Made by a program: the position numbers and the translations under genes. Shown piece by piece: positions 42,647 to 50,758 of a stretch of 64,000 nt of DNA (position 1 is the first letter of the stretch; every line of letters starts with the position of its first letter). Origin of the DNA: Promicromonospora umidemergens (GTDB lineage Bacteria; Actinomycetota; Actinomycetes; Actinomycetales; Cellulomonadaceae); assembly GCF_024171995.1 (NCBI RefSeq), contig NZ_JAMTCT010000017.1, positions 62,001 through 126,000 of the forward strand, written 5' to 3'. The notes beneath the pieces are model-generated. The model was not told the DNA's origin, did not search any database, and worked only from the letters and a program-made list of their open reading frames with translations.

Positions 42647-43297
42647 TCAGTCCTCGGAACGCTCGGCACCGGCTGCGGGCGCACGCAGGATGCGGTATCC
42701 GGTCACCATGCGGTGGCTGCCGCTGAGCAGCACGAGACCGGCCCATACCCAGGCGACGGGGCCGGCGATGGCCGGCGCCAGGACCCAGAGGCTGTGCACC
42801 AGGATGGTCTCGGTGCCCTCGGCCAAGCCGCCGAGGAACGACAGGGACCGGCCGTCGTCCAGCCGCCGGCCGGTCCGTTCCGCGATCGAGGAGAACGCCA
42901 GGAACGCTGTGCCGTTGATGTAGTAGGCGAGCAGCACGGTCAGGAACGGCAGCACAGAGCCGCCCCAGCCGATCCCGACACCGAGCACGAAGGCGCCGTA
43001 GACCGTGAAGTCGGCGGTGATGTCGAGGAATCCACCGGCGTCGCCCGACGTCGTGCCCACACCACGCGCCCGGCGCCGGCGGGCCAGCGGTCCGTCCAGG
43101 CCGTCGGCGACGCGCGAGACCAGCCAGAGCACCAGCGCGACGGCCCACCAGGACAGCGCGGCGGCCCCTGCTGCCGCGAGGCCGAGGACGAGCCCTGCCA
43201 TGGTGACGCGGTCCGGCGTGATCCATTGCCGGTCGATCCGGGCGGCGACGGCGTCCAGGGGTCCGGCCAGCAGGTTCCGTACGGGAGCGTCGAGCAT
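42647..43297 (-). CDS. CDP-alcohol phosphatidyltransferase family protein (YnjF-like)
   Basis: A 216-residue membrane enzyme with about six helices. The CDP-alcohol phosphotransferase motif is seen as DGLDGPLAR at 65-73 and GFLDITAD at 89-96, retaining all catalytic Asp residues (65, 68, 92, 96). The spacing between AR and the second Gly is about 14 residues instead of the usual 8-9, an insertion in the cytosolic loop. Such enzymes join an alcohol to a CDP-activated lipid. ATG 43297 overlaps the VTT gene stop (TGATG) and has GAGGAG upstream. The E. coli counterpart by context is YnjF; the alcohol is unknown. Confidence 0.87.
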   Translation of the reverse strand: MLDAPVRNLLAGPLDAVAARIDRQWITPDRVTMAGLVLGLAAAGAAALSWWAVALVLWLVSRVADGLDGPLARRRRARGVGTTSGDAGGFLDITADFTVYGAFVLGVGIGWGGSVLPFLTVLLAYYINGTAFLAFSSIAERTGRRLDDGRSLSFLGGLAEGTETILVHSLWVLAPAIAGPVAWVWAGLVLLSGSHRMVTGYRILRAPAAGAERSED

Positions 43298-43980
43298 CAG
43301 GACTCCTCGGTGGAGACGGGCCGTGCGTCGGCATCGGCTTCCTTGTCGCGTCCGGAGTCGGTCCGCGAACGGCGTCGGGCCAGCACAGCACCGCCCACGC
43401 TGAGGACGAGCAGCGCACCGGCGGCCAGCAGGAACTGCCAGGCGCCGGGATCGGTCCCGTAGGCGCCGACCGCGACGTAGGCCACCGTGCCGGGCAGGAT
43501 CCCGACGGCGGTGGCGAGCAGGTAGGCGGTGAAGCTCACCGCCGTCAGCCCGCTGCCGTAGTTGATGGCGGTGAACGGGACCACGGGGATGAGCCGGGCG
43601 ACGAGTACAGCCAGGACTCCGTGTCGTCTGACGAGATCGTCGAGCCGGGCCAGGCGTCGCCCGGCGAGACGTGCCACGCCCTCGCGCCCCAGGGCACGGC
43701 CGAGCCAGAACGACGCGGTAGCCCCGAGCATCGCCCCGGTCCACACGAGCGCGATGCCCAGCGGGAGGCCGAAGGCCAGGCCCGCCGCGCCGGACAGGAC
43801 GTTCTTGGGCAGCAGGAGCAGCGTGGCGACCACGTAGCCAGCGATGAACAGGGCCGGCGCCCAGCCGCCGGCTGCCGCGACCTGACCGTGCAGCTCGGTC
43901 ACCGTGGGCCACGGAACGACGATCAGGAGCAGCACTCCGACGAGCAGGAGCAGCACGAGCCCGGCCAGACGTCCCCACAT
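43297..43980 (-). CDS. TVP38/TMEM64 (VTT/DedA-like) membrane protein
   Basis: A 227-residue membrane protein. It carries the VTT-domain core: GYVVATLLLLPKNVLSGAAGLAFGLPLGIALVW (first reentrant half) and ARLIPVVPFTAINYGSGLTAVSF (second, with conserved Arg and Pro). Homologues are proposed lipid scramblases or transporters. ATG 43980 fits a leaderless mRNA: -10 CATAAT (43993-43988) is followed by seven bases. The 20-base palindrome at 43992-44011 overlaps this promoter. It is coupled to the CDP-alcohol phosphotransferase and divergent from the ABC operon. E. coli YdjX/YdjZ are contextual relatives. Confidence 0.85.
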   Translation of the reverse strand: MWGRLAGLVLLLLVGVLLLIVVPWPTVTELHGQVAAAGGWAPALFIAGYVVATLLLLPKNVLSGAAGLAFGLPLGIALVWTGAMLGATASFWLGRALGREGVARLAGRRLARLDDLVRRHGVLAVLVARLIPVVPFTAINYGSGLTAVSFTAYLLATAVGILPGTVAYVAVGAYGTDPGAWQFLLAAGALLVLSVGGAVLARRRSRTDSGRDKEADADARPVSTEES

Positions 43981-43991
43981 GTTCATGATTA

Positions 43992-44011
43992 TGGAAGCCC
44001 GCGGGCTTCCA
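43992..44011. promoter_or_regulatory. 20-base palindrome between TVP38 and ABC operons
   Basis: The half-site TGGAAGCCCG is followed by CGGGCTTCCA, a perfect 20-base palindrome. It covers the edge of the TVP38 -10 box and the spacer, and lies about 60 bases before the ABC substrate-binding gene. It is a likely operator for both directions. No matching regulator gene adjoins it. Confidence 0.6.
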
Positions 44012-44072
44012 GTTGTGTTCCGTTTCCGACCGGCCAGTCTTGTGTGACCGGCACGACGACGAGAGGTATCGG

Positions 44073-45341
44073 ATGAGGCGCACGACGACCCGGAGAACGC
44101 GCGCACGAGCGCTGGGCACTCTGGCGACTGCGGCAGCGGTAGCACTCAGCGCCTGCGCGGCCCCCGTCAGCAACCGGACCGGCACCGCAGACGACGGGTA
44201 CGCCTCCTGGGAAGACGTCGCGGCCGACGCGCGCGGACAAGAGGTGTCGCTATGGATGTGGGGTGGCGACGAGAAGGGCAACGCGTACGTCGACGACGTG
44301 CTTGCCCCAGCTGCCGCCGACCAGGGCGTCACGCTGCGCCGGGTGCCGGTCGCCGATACCGCTGACGCCCTGAACCGCGTGGTGTCCGAGCTGCAGGCAG
44401 GGCAGGACTCCGACGGCGCCGTCGACCTGGTCTGGGTCAACGGCGAGAACTTCCGCACCGGGCAGCAGGCCGGGGCGTGGGAGTGCGGATGGACCGATCT
44501 GCTGCCCAACAGCGCGTACCTCGACCCGACGGACCCCCTGCTGGCCGAGGACTTCGGCACACCGGTCGAGGGCTGCGAGTCGCCCTGGCACAAGGCCCAG
44601 TTCGCCCTGGCCTACGACGCCGCTGACGTCCAGCACCCGCCCACGTCGCTCACCGAGCTGTTCGACTGGGCCCGTGCGCACCCCGGGCGCTTCACCTATC
44701 CGGCGCCGCCCGACTTCACCGGCTCCGCCTTCCTCCGCCAGAGCCTCTACGAGGTGACCGGTGGCCCGGAGCAGGTCCCGGCAGGCCCCGATGACGACGG
44801 CGCCGCAGGCGCCACCTCGGCGCTGTGGGCCGAGCTGGCCGACCTGGAGCCGTCCCTGTGGCGCGGTGGTGACACGTACCCCCGGGATGCCGCCGCGCTG
44901 GACGACCTGTTCGCCGGTGACCAGGTGGACTTCACGATGACGTACGGTCCCGCTACGCTCGACGCCCGGGTCGCCGACGGCACGTTCCCGGAGACCACCC
45001 GAGTGCTCACCCTCGACGACGGGACCCTCGGGAACGCGAGCTTCCTGGCGATCCCCGCCAACGCCGCTCACCAGGCGGGCGCGATGGTCGTCGCGGACCT
45101 CGCTCTGGCGCCCGAACAGCAGCTCGCCAAGGCCGACCCCGCCGTGTGGGGCCAGTACCCCGTGCTCGAACTGGACCGCGTGCCGGACGACCTCGCCGAG
45201 CAGTTCGCCGACCTGGCGCCGTCCACGGTCGTACCGCCGTTCGACGAGCTGTCCCGTGGAGCCGATCCAGAGCTCTCGGCCGACTGGGTCGCGCCGCTCG
45301 AACGCGGCTGGCGCGACAACGTGCTGACCGGTCAGCGTTGA
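44073..45341 (+). CDS. ABC importer substrate-binding lipoprotein, YnjB-like
   Basis: A 422-residue lipoprotein (lipobox LSAC near residue 28). The mature part resembles extracellular solute-binding proteins of the YnjB kind: VSLWMWGGDEKGNAYVDDVLAPAAADQGVTLRRVPV, DLVWVNGENF, and the later DFTMTYGPATLDARV and FLAIPANAAHQAGA. It should bind a small ligand outside the membrane and deliver it to the two permeases downstream. ATG 44073 follows GAGAGG. The ligand of YnjB-type systems has not been defined to my knowledge; thiamine, polyamine or phosphonate-like compounds are possible by fold. Confidence 0.82.
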   Translation: MRRTTTRRTRARALGTLATAAAVALSACAAPVSNRTGTADDGYASWEDVAADARGQEVSLWMWGGDEKGNAYVDDVLAPAAADQGVTLRRVPVADTADALNRVVSELQAGQDSDGAVDLVWVNGENFRTGQQAGAWECGWTDLLPNSAYLDPTDPLLAEDFGTPVEGCESPWHKAQFALAYDAADVQHPPTSLTELFDWARAHPGRFTYPAPPDFTGSAFLRQSLYEVTGGPEQVPAGPDDDGAAGATSALWAELADLEPSLWRGGDTYPRDAAALDDLFAGDQVDFTMTYGPATLDARVADGTFPETTRVLTLDDGTLGNASFLAIPANAAHQAGAMVVADLALAPEQQLAKADPAVWGQYPVLELDRVPDDLAEQFADLAPSTVVPPFDELSRGADPELSADWVAPLERGWRDNVLTGQR

Positions 45342-45351
45342 GCGGGCGCAG

Positions 45352-46200
45352 ATGAACAGGCGGACGGCCTCCTCCCGGCGGGCAGCGCTCCTCGTCCTGC
45401 CGGCACTCCTGCCCACGGTGCTGGTGCTCGGCGCAGGGCTCGGCGCCGCCGTCATCCAGAGCCTGGGCCTCCTCCCGCTCGTCGGGAAACCCGAGCTGTC
45501 CTCGGCCGCCTACCGTGCCCTCGTCGTGGACGACGTGCTGACCGGCCTGGGAGTCAGTGTCGCGATCGCGGCGGCCAGCACGTCGCTCGCGCTACTGGTC
45601 GGGGCGACGGCCGCCGTGCTCGTCCAGCGCTCGCGGATCGGTGGCCTCGCAGCGGTCGCCGCGGCAGTGGTCCCGATCCCGCACCTGGTCGGCGCGGCCA
45701 CCGTCGGCCTGCTGCTCGCCGACTCCGGGCTCGTCGCGCGGCTCGTCGGAGCACAGCCGGGCACCTTCCCCGCCCTGGTCGGCGGGCCGTGGTGGGTGGC
45801 GGTGGTCCTCGAGCTCGCCTGGAAGGAATCAGCGTTCGTCGCCGTCGTCGTGCTGAGCTCGCTCGCCACGACCGAGCGCGACCTCGACGAGGCCGCGGCC
45901 GGCCTGGGCGCGGGGCCCTGGCAGCGGCTACGCCGCGTCACCCTGCCCCTGGCGGCACCCGCGCTCGTCGTCTCGGGCACCATCTCCTTCGCGTACGTCG
46001 TCGGCTCCTACGAGGTCGCCTGGCTCCTCGGACGCACCTACCCGGAACCGCTGGCCGTCCTGGCATTCCGACTGTTCTCCGACACCGACCTGACCATGCG
46101 CCCGCAGGCGCTCGCGGTCGCGGTACTCACGGTCGCCGTCGCCGCGGGCGCCCTGGTGGCCGGCGCGGCACTGCTCCGACGCGTGGCGGTGCTCCGATGA
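45352..46200 (+). CDS. ABC importer permease 1, YnjC N-half-like
   Basis: A 282-residue inner-membrane protein with about six helices. The coupling motif of importer permeases is visible near LDEAAAGLGAGPWQRLRRVTLPLAAPAL (EAA loop). It forms a heterodimer with the next permease. In E. coli ynjC encodes both halves as one protein; here the two halves are separate genes. The start is ATG 45352, 10 bases after the substrate-binding gene, and the stop overlaps the next gene by 4 bases. Confidence 0.85.
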   Translation: MNRRTASSRRAALLVLPALLPTVLVLGAGLGAAVIQSLGLLPLVGKPELSSAAYRALVVDDVLTGLGVSVAIAAASTSLALLVGATAAVLVQRSRIGGLAAVAAAVVPIPHLVGAATVGLLLADSGLVARLVGAQPGTFPALVGGPWWVAVVLELAWKESAFVAVVVLSSLATTERDLDEAAAGLGAGPWQRLRRVTLPLAAPALVVSGTISFAYVVGSYEVAWLLGRTYPEPLAVLAFRLFSDTDLTMRPQALAVAVLTVAVAAGALVAGAALLRRVAVLR

Positions 46201-47048
46201 CCGCGCTCGTGACGCCCGCCCCTCATGGTCGCTCGGGTCGCCGCGTCCTGCGTGCACGGGTCGAAGCCCGTGCGGCGAAGTGGGGTCGTCGCGCCGGGAC
46301 CGTCGCCGTCACCGCCCTCCTGCTGGTCCCTTTCCTGCCGATCCTGCTCTGGGCGTTCGCGGACCGGTGGCCCTACCCGGAGCTCGCTCCCACCGTCTGG
46401 GGCGTGGGTGGCTGGCTGACCGCGACCGCCCAGGGCGCCTGGCCCGCGCTGACCCGCTCGCTCCTGCTCGGACTGACCGTCAGCGCCATCGCCACGCCCC
46501 TCGGCGCGATGGCCGGCCGCGCCCTGGCGCGGGGCCGCGTCCCGTACGGCAAGATGGTCACCGCGCTCCTGCTCGCCCCGGTCGCGGTCCCACCGTTCGC
46601 CGTCACGATGGGGCTGACCACGGTGGCGCTACGACTCGGCGTCCCCGGAGTGGTCGCGCTGGTCGCCGTGCTCGTCGTCGCGGCCGTCCCATACACCACC
46701 TACATCATGCGCGCCGCCTACGCCGGGTACGACGAAGGCTTCGAGGAGACGGCACGCACCCTCGGCGCAGGGTCTAGGCACGTCCTCCTTCGCGTGCACC
46801 TGCCCCTGGTCGCACCTGCCCTCGCCGCGGCAGCCTTCCTCGCCTTCCTCGTCGGCTGGAGCGACTACGTGGTCACCCTGCTCATCGGCGCCGGCCGGAT
46901 CGTCAGCCTCCCGCTGCTCCTGGGAGCCTCGGCCTCAGCCAGCGGCAACGACCCGACCATCGCCGTCCTGGCCCTGCTGGCCACGATCCCACCCGTGCTC
47001 CTCCTGACCGCGGTGACCGTACTGTCCAGACGAAGGACGCAGCGATGA
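46197..47048 (+). CDS. ABC importer permease 2, YnjC C-half-like
   Basis: A 283-residue membrane protein with about six helices. The EAA loop is seen as FEETARTLGAGSRHVLLRVHLPLVAPAL. The first 35 residues form a basic cytosolic extension (RSGRRVLRARVEARAAKWGRR). It pairs with the preceding permease. It overlaps both neighbours by 4 bases, showing a tightly coupled operon. ATG 46197 is chosen, since the longer frame overlaps the first permease. Confidence 0.85.
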   Translation: MTALVTPAPHGRSGRRVLRARVEARAAKWGRRAGTVAVTALLLVPFLPILLWAFADRWPYPELAPTVWGVGGWLTATAQGAWPALTRSLLLGLTVSAIATPLGAMAGRALARGRVPYGKMVTALLLAPVAVPPFAVTMGLTTVALRLGVPGVVALVAVLVVAAVPYTTYIMRAAYAGYDEGFEETARTLGAGSRHVLLRVHLPLVAPALAAAAFLAFLVGWSDYVVTLLIGAGRIVSLPLLLGASASASGNDPTIAVLALLATIPPVLLLTAVTVLSRRRTQR

Positions 47049-48151
47049 GCGCAACCCTGACCATCACCGGACTCACCCGGTGGTACCCCGCCACCGGCGC
47101 CCCCACCCTCGACGCCATCGACCTCACCGTCCCCGCCGGAGGCTGCGTGGCACTCCTCGGTCCCTCCGGATCCGGCAAGAGCACCGCACTGCGTCTCGTC
47201 GCCGGACTCGACACCCCCGATTCCGGCACGGTGCTCATCGACGGACGCTCCCTTGCCGGCATCCCGCCCGAACTACGGCACACCGTCCTGGTCTTCCAGA
47301 GCCCTCGCCTGTTCCCGCACCTGAACGTGCTCGACAACGTCGCCTTCCCGCTCCTCGTCGCCGGCTCACCCCGCGGCCAGGCCCGCGACGACGCCGCACA
47401 GTTCCTCGACCTCGTCGGCCTGACCTCCCTCGCACACCGCCGCCCCGCAACCTTGTCCGGAGGACAGGAACAGCGCGTCGCCCTGGCACGCGCGCTCGCC
47501 GCCCGTCCGGACGTGCTGCTGCTCGACGAGCCGTTCAGCGCGCTCGACCCCACGGTCCGGGCCGAGATGCATACCCTGCTGGTCGAGCTGCGGGCTGCCG
47601 TCGAGCCGACGATCCTGCTGGTCACGCACGACCAGAACGAGGCGGCGGTGCTCGCCGACACCACCGCGGTCCTGCTCGATGGCCGCATCGCGCAGCACGA
47701 CCGCATCGATCAGCTCTACGCACGGCCGGTCTCGCTGGCAGTGCACGGCTTCCTCGGCGGGCGCAACGCCGTCGCCGGGCGGGTGGACGACGGCGCGCAC
47801 CACTCCAGGCTCGGGACGCTAGAGCTCCCGGCCGACGTCGTGGTACCTCGAGGACCGGCCACCCTGGTCGTCCGCCAGGAGGCTATCAGGCTGGTGCCGA
47901 CCGACCGCCGGGCGGACCTGCTCGGGGTGGTGTCAGCGGTGACCGCCAGGGGCGCCCGGGCACTGGTCGAGGTGACGGTCGCCGGGATGAGCCTGACCAC
48001 GGAGTCCGGACCGGGGGAGAGGTTCGAGCCGGGGGACCGGGTGGGGGTCGTCCTGCCGCTCGATCAGCGGCACGCAGTGCCGCCCGCTACGTCGATGCGT
48101 TCGGGAGAGTCGGGTTCTTCTCGGGATGTCTTACGGCGGGCGACCACGTGA
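47045..48151 (+). CDS. ABC importer ATPase, YnjD-like
   Basis: A 368-residue nucleotide-binding protein. Walker A GPSGSGKST lies at 39-47, the Q-loop near FQSPRLF, the signature LSGGQ at 137-141, Walker B at LLLLDEP, and a switch His in LLVTHDQNEA. The C-terminal part from about 270 carries a TOBE-like regulatory barrel (VVPRGPATLVVRQEAIRLVP), as in MalK/PotA-type importers. It completes the four-gene importer. Its end overlaps the convergent radical SAM gene by 21 bases. Confidence 0.9.
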   Translation: MSATLTITGLTRWYPATGAPTLDAIDLTVPAGGCVALLGPSGSGKSTALRLVAGLDTPDSGTVLIDGRSLAGIPPELRHTVLVFQSPRLFPHLNVLDNVAFPLLVAGSPRGQARDDAAQFLDLVGLTSLAHRRPATLSGGQEQRVALARALAARPDVLLLDEPFSALDPTVRAEMHTLLVELRAAVEPTILLVTHDQNEAAVLADTTAVLLDGRIAQHDRIDQLYARPVSLAVHGFLGGRNAVAGRVDDGAHHSRLGTLELPADVVVPRGPATLVVRQEAIRLVPTDRRADLLGVVSAVTARGARALVEVTVAGMSLTTESGPGERFEPGDRVGVVLPLDQRHAVPPATSMRSGESGSSRDVLRRATT

Positions 48152-49558
48152 CGGGCTCGAGGTGACGTCCACCAGGGGCAGGAGCCGCCGCAGCGCGACG
48201 TTCTCGCCCGGATCGAGCACGCCGTGCTGGACGCAGGCCGGGACCAGCCGGTCGGTGTCGGGGTGGGCCATGGTGTACGAGCAGGCACGGAGCCGGTCCT
48301 GCGTGGCGCGCACGCCCGGGTCGGCGCTGAGGACGCCCTGTTCAAGCAGCTCCCAGGCGGGCGCGACGTCGGCGGCGTCCATGAAGTTGTGCATGACGAA
48401 GGTCAGCGGGCGTGGCAGGTTCCGCGCGACGGCGACCGGCCCGCCCGAGCGTCGCACCGCACGCCGGGCCCAGCCCAGAGCTCCCGCGAAGAGAGCCGGG
48501 TTGGCGGCGAGGGCGCGCAGCAGCCGGGGTACGAGCACTCGGGCAGGCGTCGCGCCGACCTGCATCCCGCCCAGGCGCTCGAGGAAGGCGTCCCGGACCG
48601 CCAGGTCCGCTGGGTCGGTGTCGTCCAGGAGCGGCACCCAGCGCTCGCCGACGCGCCACCCGTAGGCCGTGCGGTTGCATCGTGGGTCGCCGAACTGCAG
48701 TACCTGCCAGGGCAAGCGCGCACCAGCTCCGCGCTCGATCTCGGACCAGACGGCGTCCGGTGTCGCGGAGCGCAGGTCCTCGCGCCACCGGCGCGAGTCC
48801 CCGAGGTAGGCCGCGGGCTGGAACGAGAGCATCGAGAACCCGAGGGGCCGGCACTGCCGCACGACGTCGGCCACCTCGTCGAGGTTCGCCGGGGTGACAG
48901 TCATGTTGTGAGCGAGGTAGGACCGTACCCCGAGGTCGCGCCGGAGCCGGCTGAACATCTCCGTGAACTCGCGGCGGAACGGCGCGAGCTCGGCCTCGCT
49001 GCGCGGCCGTGGCAGGCCGCGGCGACCTCGCATGAGGGAGTCGAAGTGCCCGGCGAAGGACACCCGAGGAAGCCGCACGGTGCCGTCGGCGGACCGGACG
49101 AGCTTGCGCAGGTAGTCCTCGTCGACGTCGCCGTGGGTGAAGCTCATCGGCTCCCGACCGTGCCGGCGCATGATCAGCAGCGCCTCGGCGTGCGTGTCGG
49201 GGTCGAGCAGCGTGACCTCACCGCCGATGAGCTGGGTGTGGGCCCTGGGGCCGCGCTCCCGCCGGAGGTAGGCGAGCTGTGCCTCGACGTGGGTCAGCGT
49301 GTGCTCGGCGTCGATCCGAACCTTGTTGGCGTCCGCCGAGTGGTAGCAGGGGGTGCAGGTCAGGTTGCACTTCGGGAAGACGCCGTGCGTGCCTTCGCAC
49401 CCCACGGCGTGCCGGCCGAGCAGCTGAGCAGGTGTGCGGACGTCTTCGGGCAGCCTGGCCCACCGCTCGGCCAGGACTGCTCGGCTCTCCACCGATACCG
49501 GGCGCGTGCTGGTCCACCAGTGGGCGAGCCGATCGAGCAGGGAATCCCGGTCGGTCAT
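48131..49558 (-). CDS. Radical SAM enzyme
   Basis: A 475-residue protein. The iron-sulfur cluster motif CNLTCTPC provides Cys64, Cys68 and Cys71 (Cx3Cx2C), followed by YHSADANKV and the GGE-like segment LIGGEVTLLDPD. The remainder forms a partial barrel and a C-terminal extension of about 150 residues with a few cysteines (CNRTAYGW, CSYTMAH, CVQHGVL) that might hold a further cluster. Radical SAM chemistry here could be methylation, ring closure or bond formation on a lipid or small molecule. It lies 69 bases after a SAM methyltransferase in the same direction and converges on the ABC ATPase. ATG 49558. Confidence 0.87.
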   Translation of the reverse strand: MTDRDSLLDRLAHWWTSTRPVSVESRAVLAERWARLPEDVRTPAQLLGRHAVGCEGTHGVFPKCNLTCTPCYHSADANKVRIDAEHTLTHVEAQLAYLRRERGPRAHTQLIGGEVTLLDPDTHAEALLIMRRHGREPMSFTHGDVDEDYLRKLVRSADGTVRLPRVSFAGHFDSLMRGRRGLPRPRSEAELAPFRREFTEMFSRLRRDLGVRSYLAHNMTVTPANLDEVADVVRQCRPLGFSMLSFQPAAYLGDSRRWREDLRSATPDAVWSEIERGAGARLPWQVLQFGDPRCNRTAYGWRVGERWVPLLDDTDPADLAVRDAFLERLGGMQVGATPARVLVPRLLRALAANPALFAGALGWARRAVRRSGGPVAVARNLPRPLTFVMHNFMDAADVAPAWELLEQGVLSADPGVRATQDRLRACSYTMAHPDTDRLVPACVQHGVLDPGENVALRRLLPLVDVTSSPSRGRPP

Positions 49559-49627
49559 GTCTTCGTCCTCTCGTCACGGTGTCCGATGAGCTCGACGCAC
49601 GGGCAGGTTCGTGGTCTTCCGAACGTC

Positions 49628-50401
49628 TCATCCCGGCTTGCGGGCCACCACCCGGAGCAGCGGCAGCGGCAGCTCCCGCCCAGGTCCCGCGATCCCCGCC
49701 AGCGCGGCTTCGGCGGCCATCAGCTGTTCAGGGCTTCGGCCGGGTGTGTACAGGGACTGCACCGCGAGGCGTGCGTCAGAGGGTGTCCGTAGGTGGAACG
49801 GAAACCGATGGGTCGTGGCCTGCGTAACCACCAGACCTGCCTGTTCCAGGAGCGCGGTGATCCGACGTCGGCCGACGTGCTGCGGCATCGAGCCAGGCCC
49901 ACGGAGGTGAAGGCTGAGCAGGGCGAGCGGCCGTAGGTCCGTCAGGCGCAGCGGGGCCCGGGCGGGCAGGAGGAACGCGGCCGTTCCGTTCGGGCGCAGC
50001 ACCCGTGCCACCTCCTCGATCGCTGTGGCAAGAGGCTGGACGAGCATGAGCCCCATCGCGGAGACGACGACGTCGACCGAAGCGTCGGACACAGGCAGGG
50101 CGCGTGCATCGCCGGTTACCACTGGACCCCGGCCAAGGGCCTGGGCTGCTCGTACCTCGGCCTCGGAGAGGTCGACACCAAGATAGGTCTTGGCACCGGA
50201 CAGCCGTGGTCGCAGGGGAGCGTTGCCACAGGCGACGTCGAGCACGCTACCTGGCCGGTCAGCCAACGCGGCGGTGAGCCAGTCGTGGGGCGACCCGAGG
50301 AGAGGGTCGCAGGCGCGCTCGAACGCGGCCTCGGTGATGCCCGGTCGCTGTCCGTGGTAAGCCCCAAGATAGGCCGACCACGGTGTCGGGTCCGCGGTCA
50401 C
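49628..50401 (-). CDS. Class I SAM-dependent methyltransferase
   Basis: A 257-residue Rossmann-like methyltransferase. Motif I is VLDVACGNAPLRPRL, the acidic loop is GVDLSEAEVRAAQ, motif II is VTGDARALPVSDASVDVVVSAMGLML, and EEVARVLRPNGTAAFLLPA follows, as in ubiquinone/menaquinone-type (UbiE/COQ5-like) enzymes. GTG 50401 begins directly before the conserved WSAYLGAYHGQRPG; longer frames look non-coding. It precedes the radical SAM gene on the same strand, and the two enzymes could modify the same product. Confidence 0.83.
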   Translation of the reverse strand: MTADPTPWSAYLGAYHGQRPGITEAAFERACDPLLGSPHDWLTAALADRPGSVLDVACGNAPLRPRLSGAKTYLGVDLSEAEVRAAQALGRGPVVTGDARALPVSDASVDVVVSAMGLMLVQPLATAIEEVARVLRPNGTAAFLLPARAPLRLTDLRPLALLSLHLRGPGSMPQHVGRRRITALLEQAGLVVTQATTHRFPFHLRTPSDARLAVQSLYTPGRSPEQLMAAEAALAGIAGPGRELPLPLLRVVARKPG

Positions 50402-50481
50402 GGTCGCGCCCCGGAGAGGTCGTCGGCAACAGCGCGCAAGCGCTCGACGGTGTCGTCGGAGTCCGAGCCGCCTGCCCGGTG

Positions 50482-50758
50482 ACACTCGGCAAGAGACCGC
50501 ATCGACCGCAGCATTGGTTCCACCCTTCGTCGAGCTGCGCGGGCCGTCTCCGAGTCGGCAGAGGCTCCGATCGAGGTTTTGTACGGCGCCCGCTACCCCT
50601 GGAAACCCTTCCGCACGGCCGCCGATTCCACCGCCAGGGCCCGGAGCACGCTGAAGGACTGGCGACGGATCCCGCCGGGGCGCACGCACGCCCAGGTCGT
50701 GGAAGGGCTGGCTGATCGTGGTCAGCGGGGGAGGGGCGCTCCGGCTCAGTCGAACTGA
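50482..50758 (+). pseudogene. Coding-like fossil without a start codon
   Basis: After an in-frame stop near 50482, one frame on the plus strand runs to a stop at 50756-50758 with GC-rich third positions and no obvious start: SAEAPIEVLYGARYPWKPF then RTAADSTARARSTLKDWRR. It looks like the end of an unrecognised gene that has lost its beginning. It spans most of the 344-base gap between the methyltransferase start and the flavin monooxygenase stop. Confidence 0.35.

Noticed and set aside
42524-44593. N-terminal extension of the CDP-alcohol phosphotransferase frame through the TVP38 gene
   Set aside because: The TVP38 protein in the other frame has strong membrane and VTT motifs; TGATG and GAGGAG at 43297 define the start.
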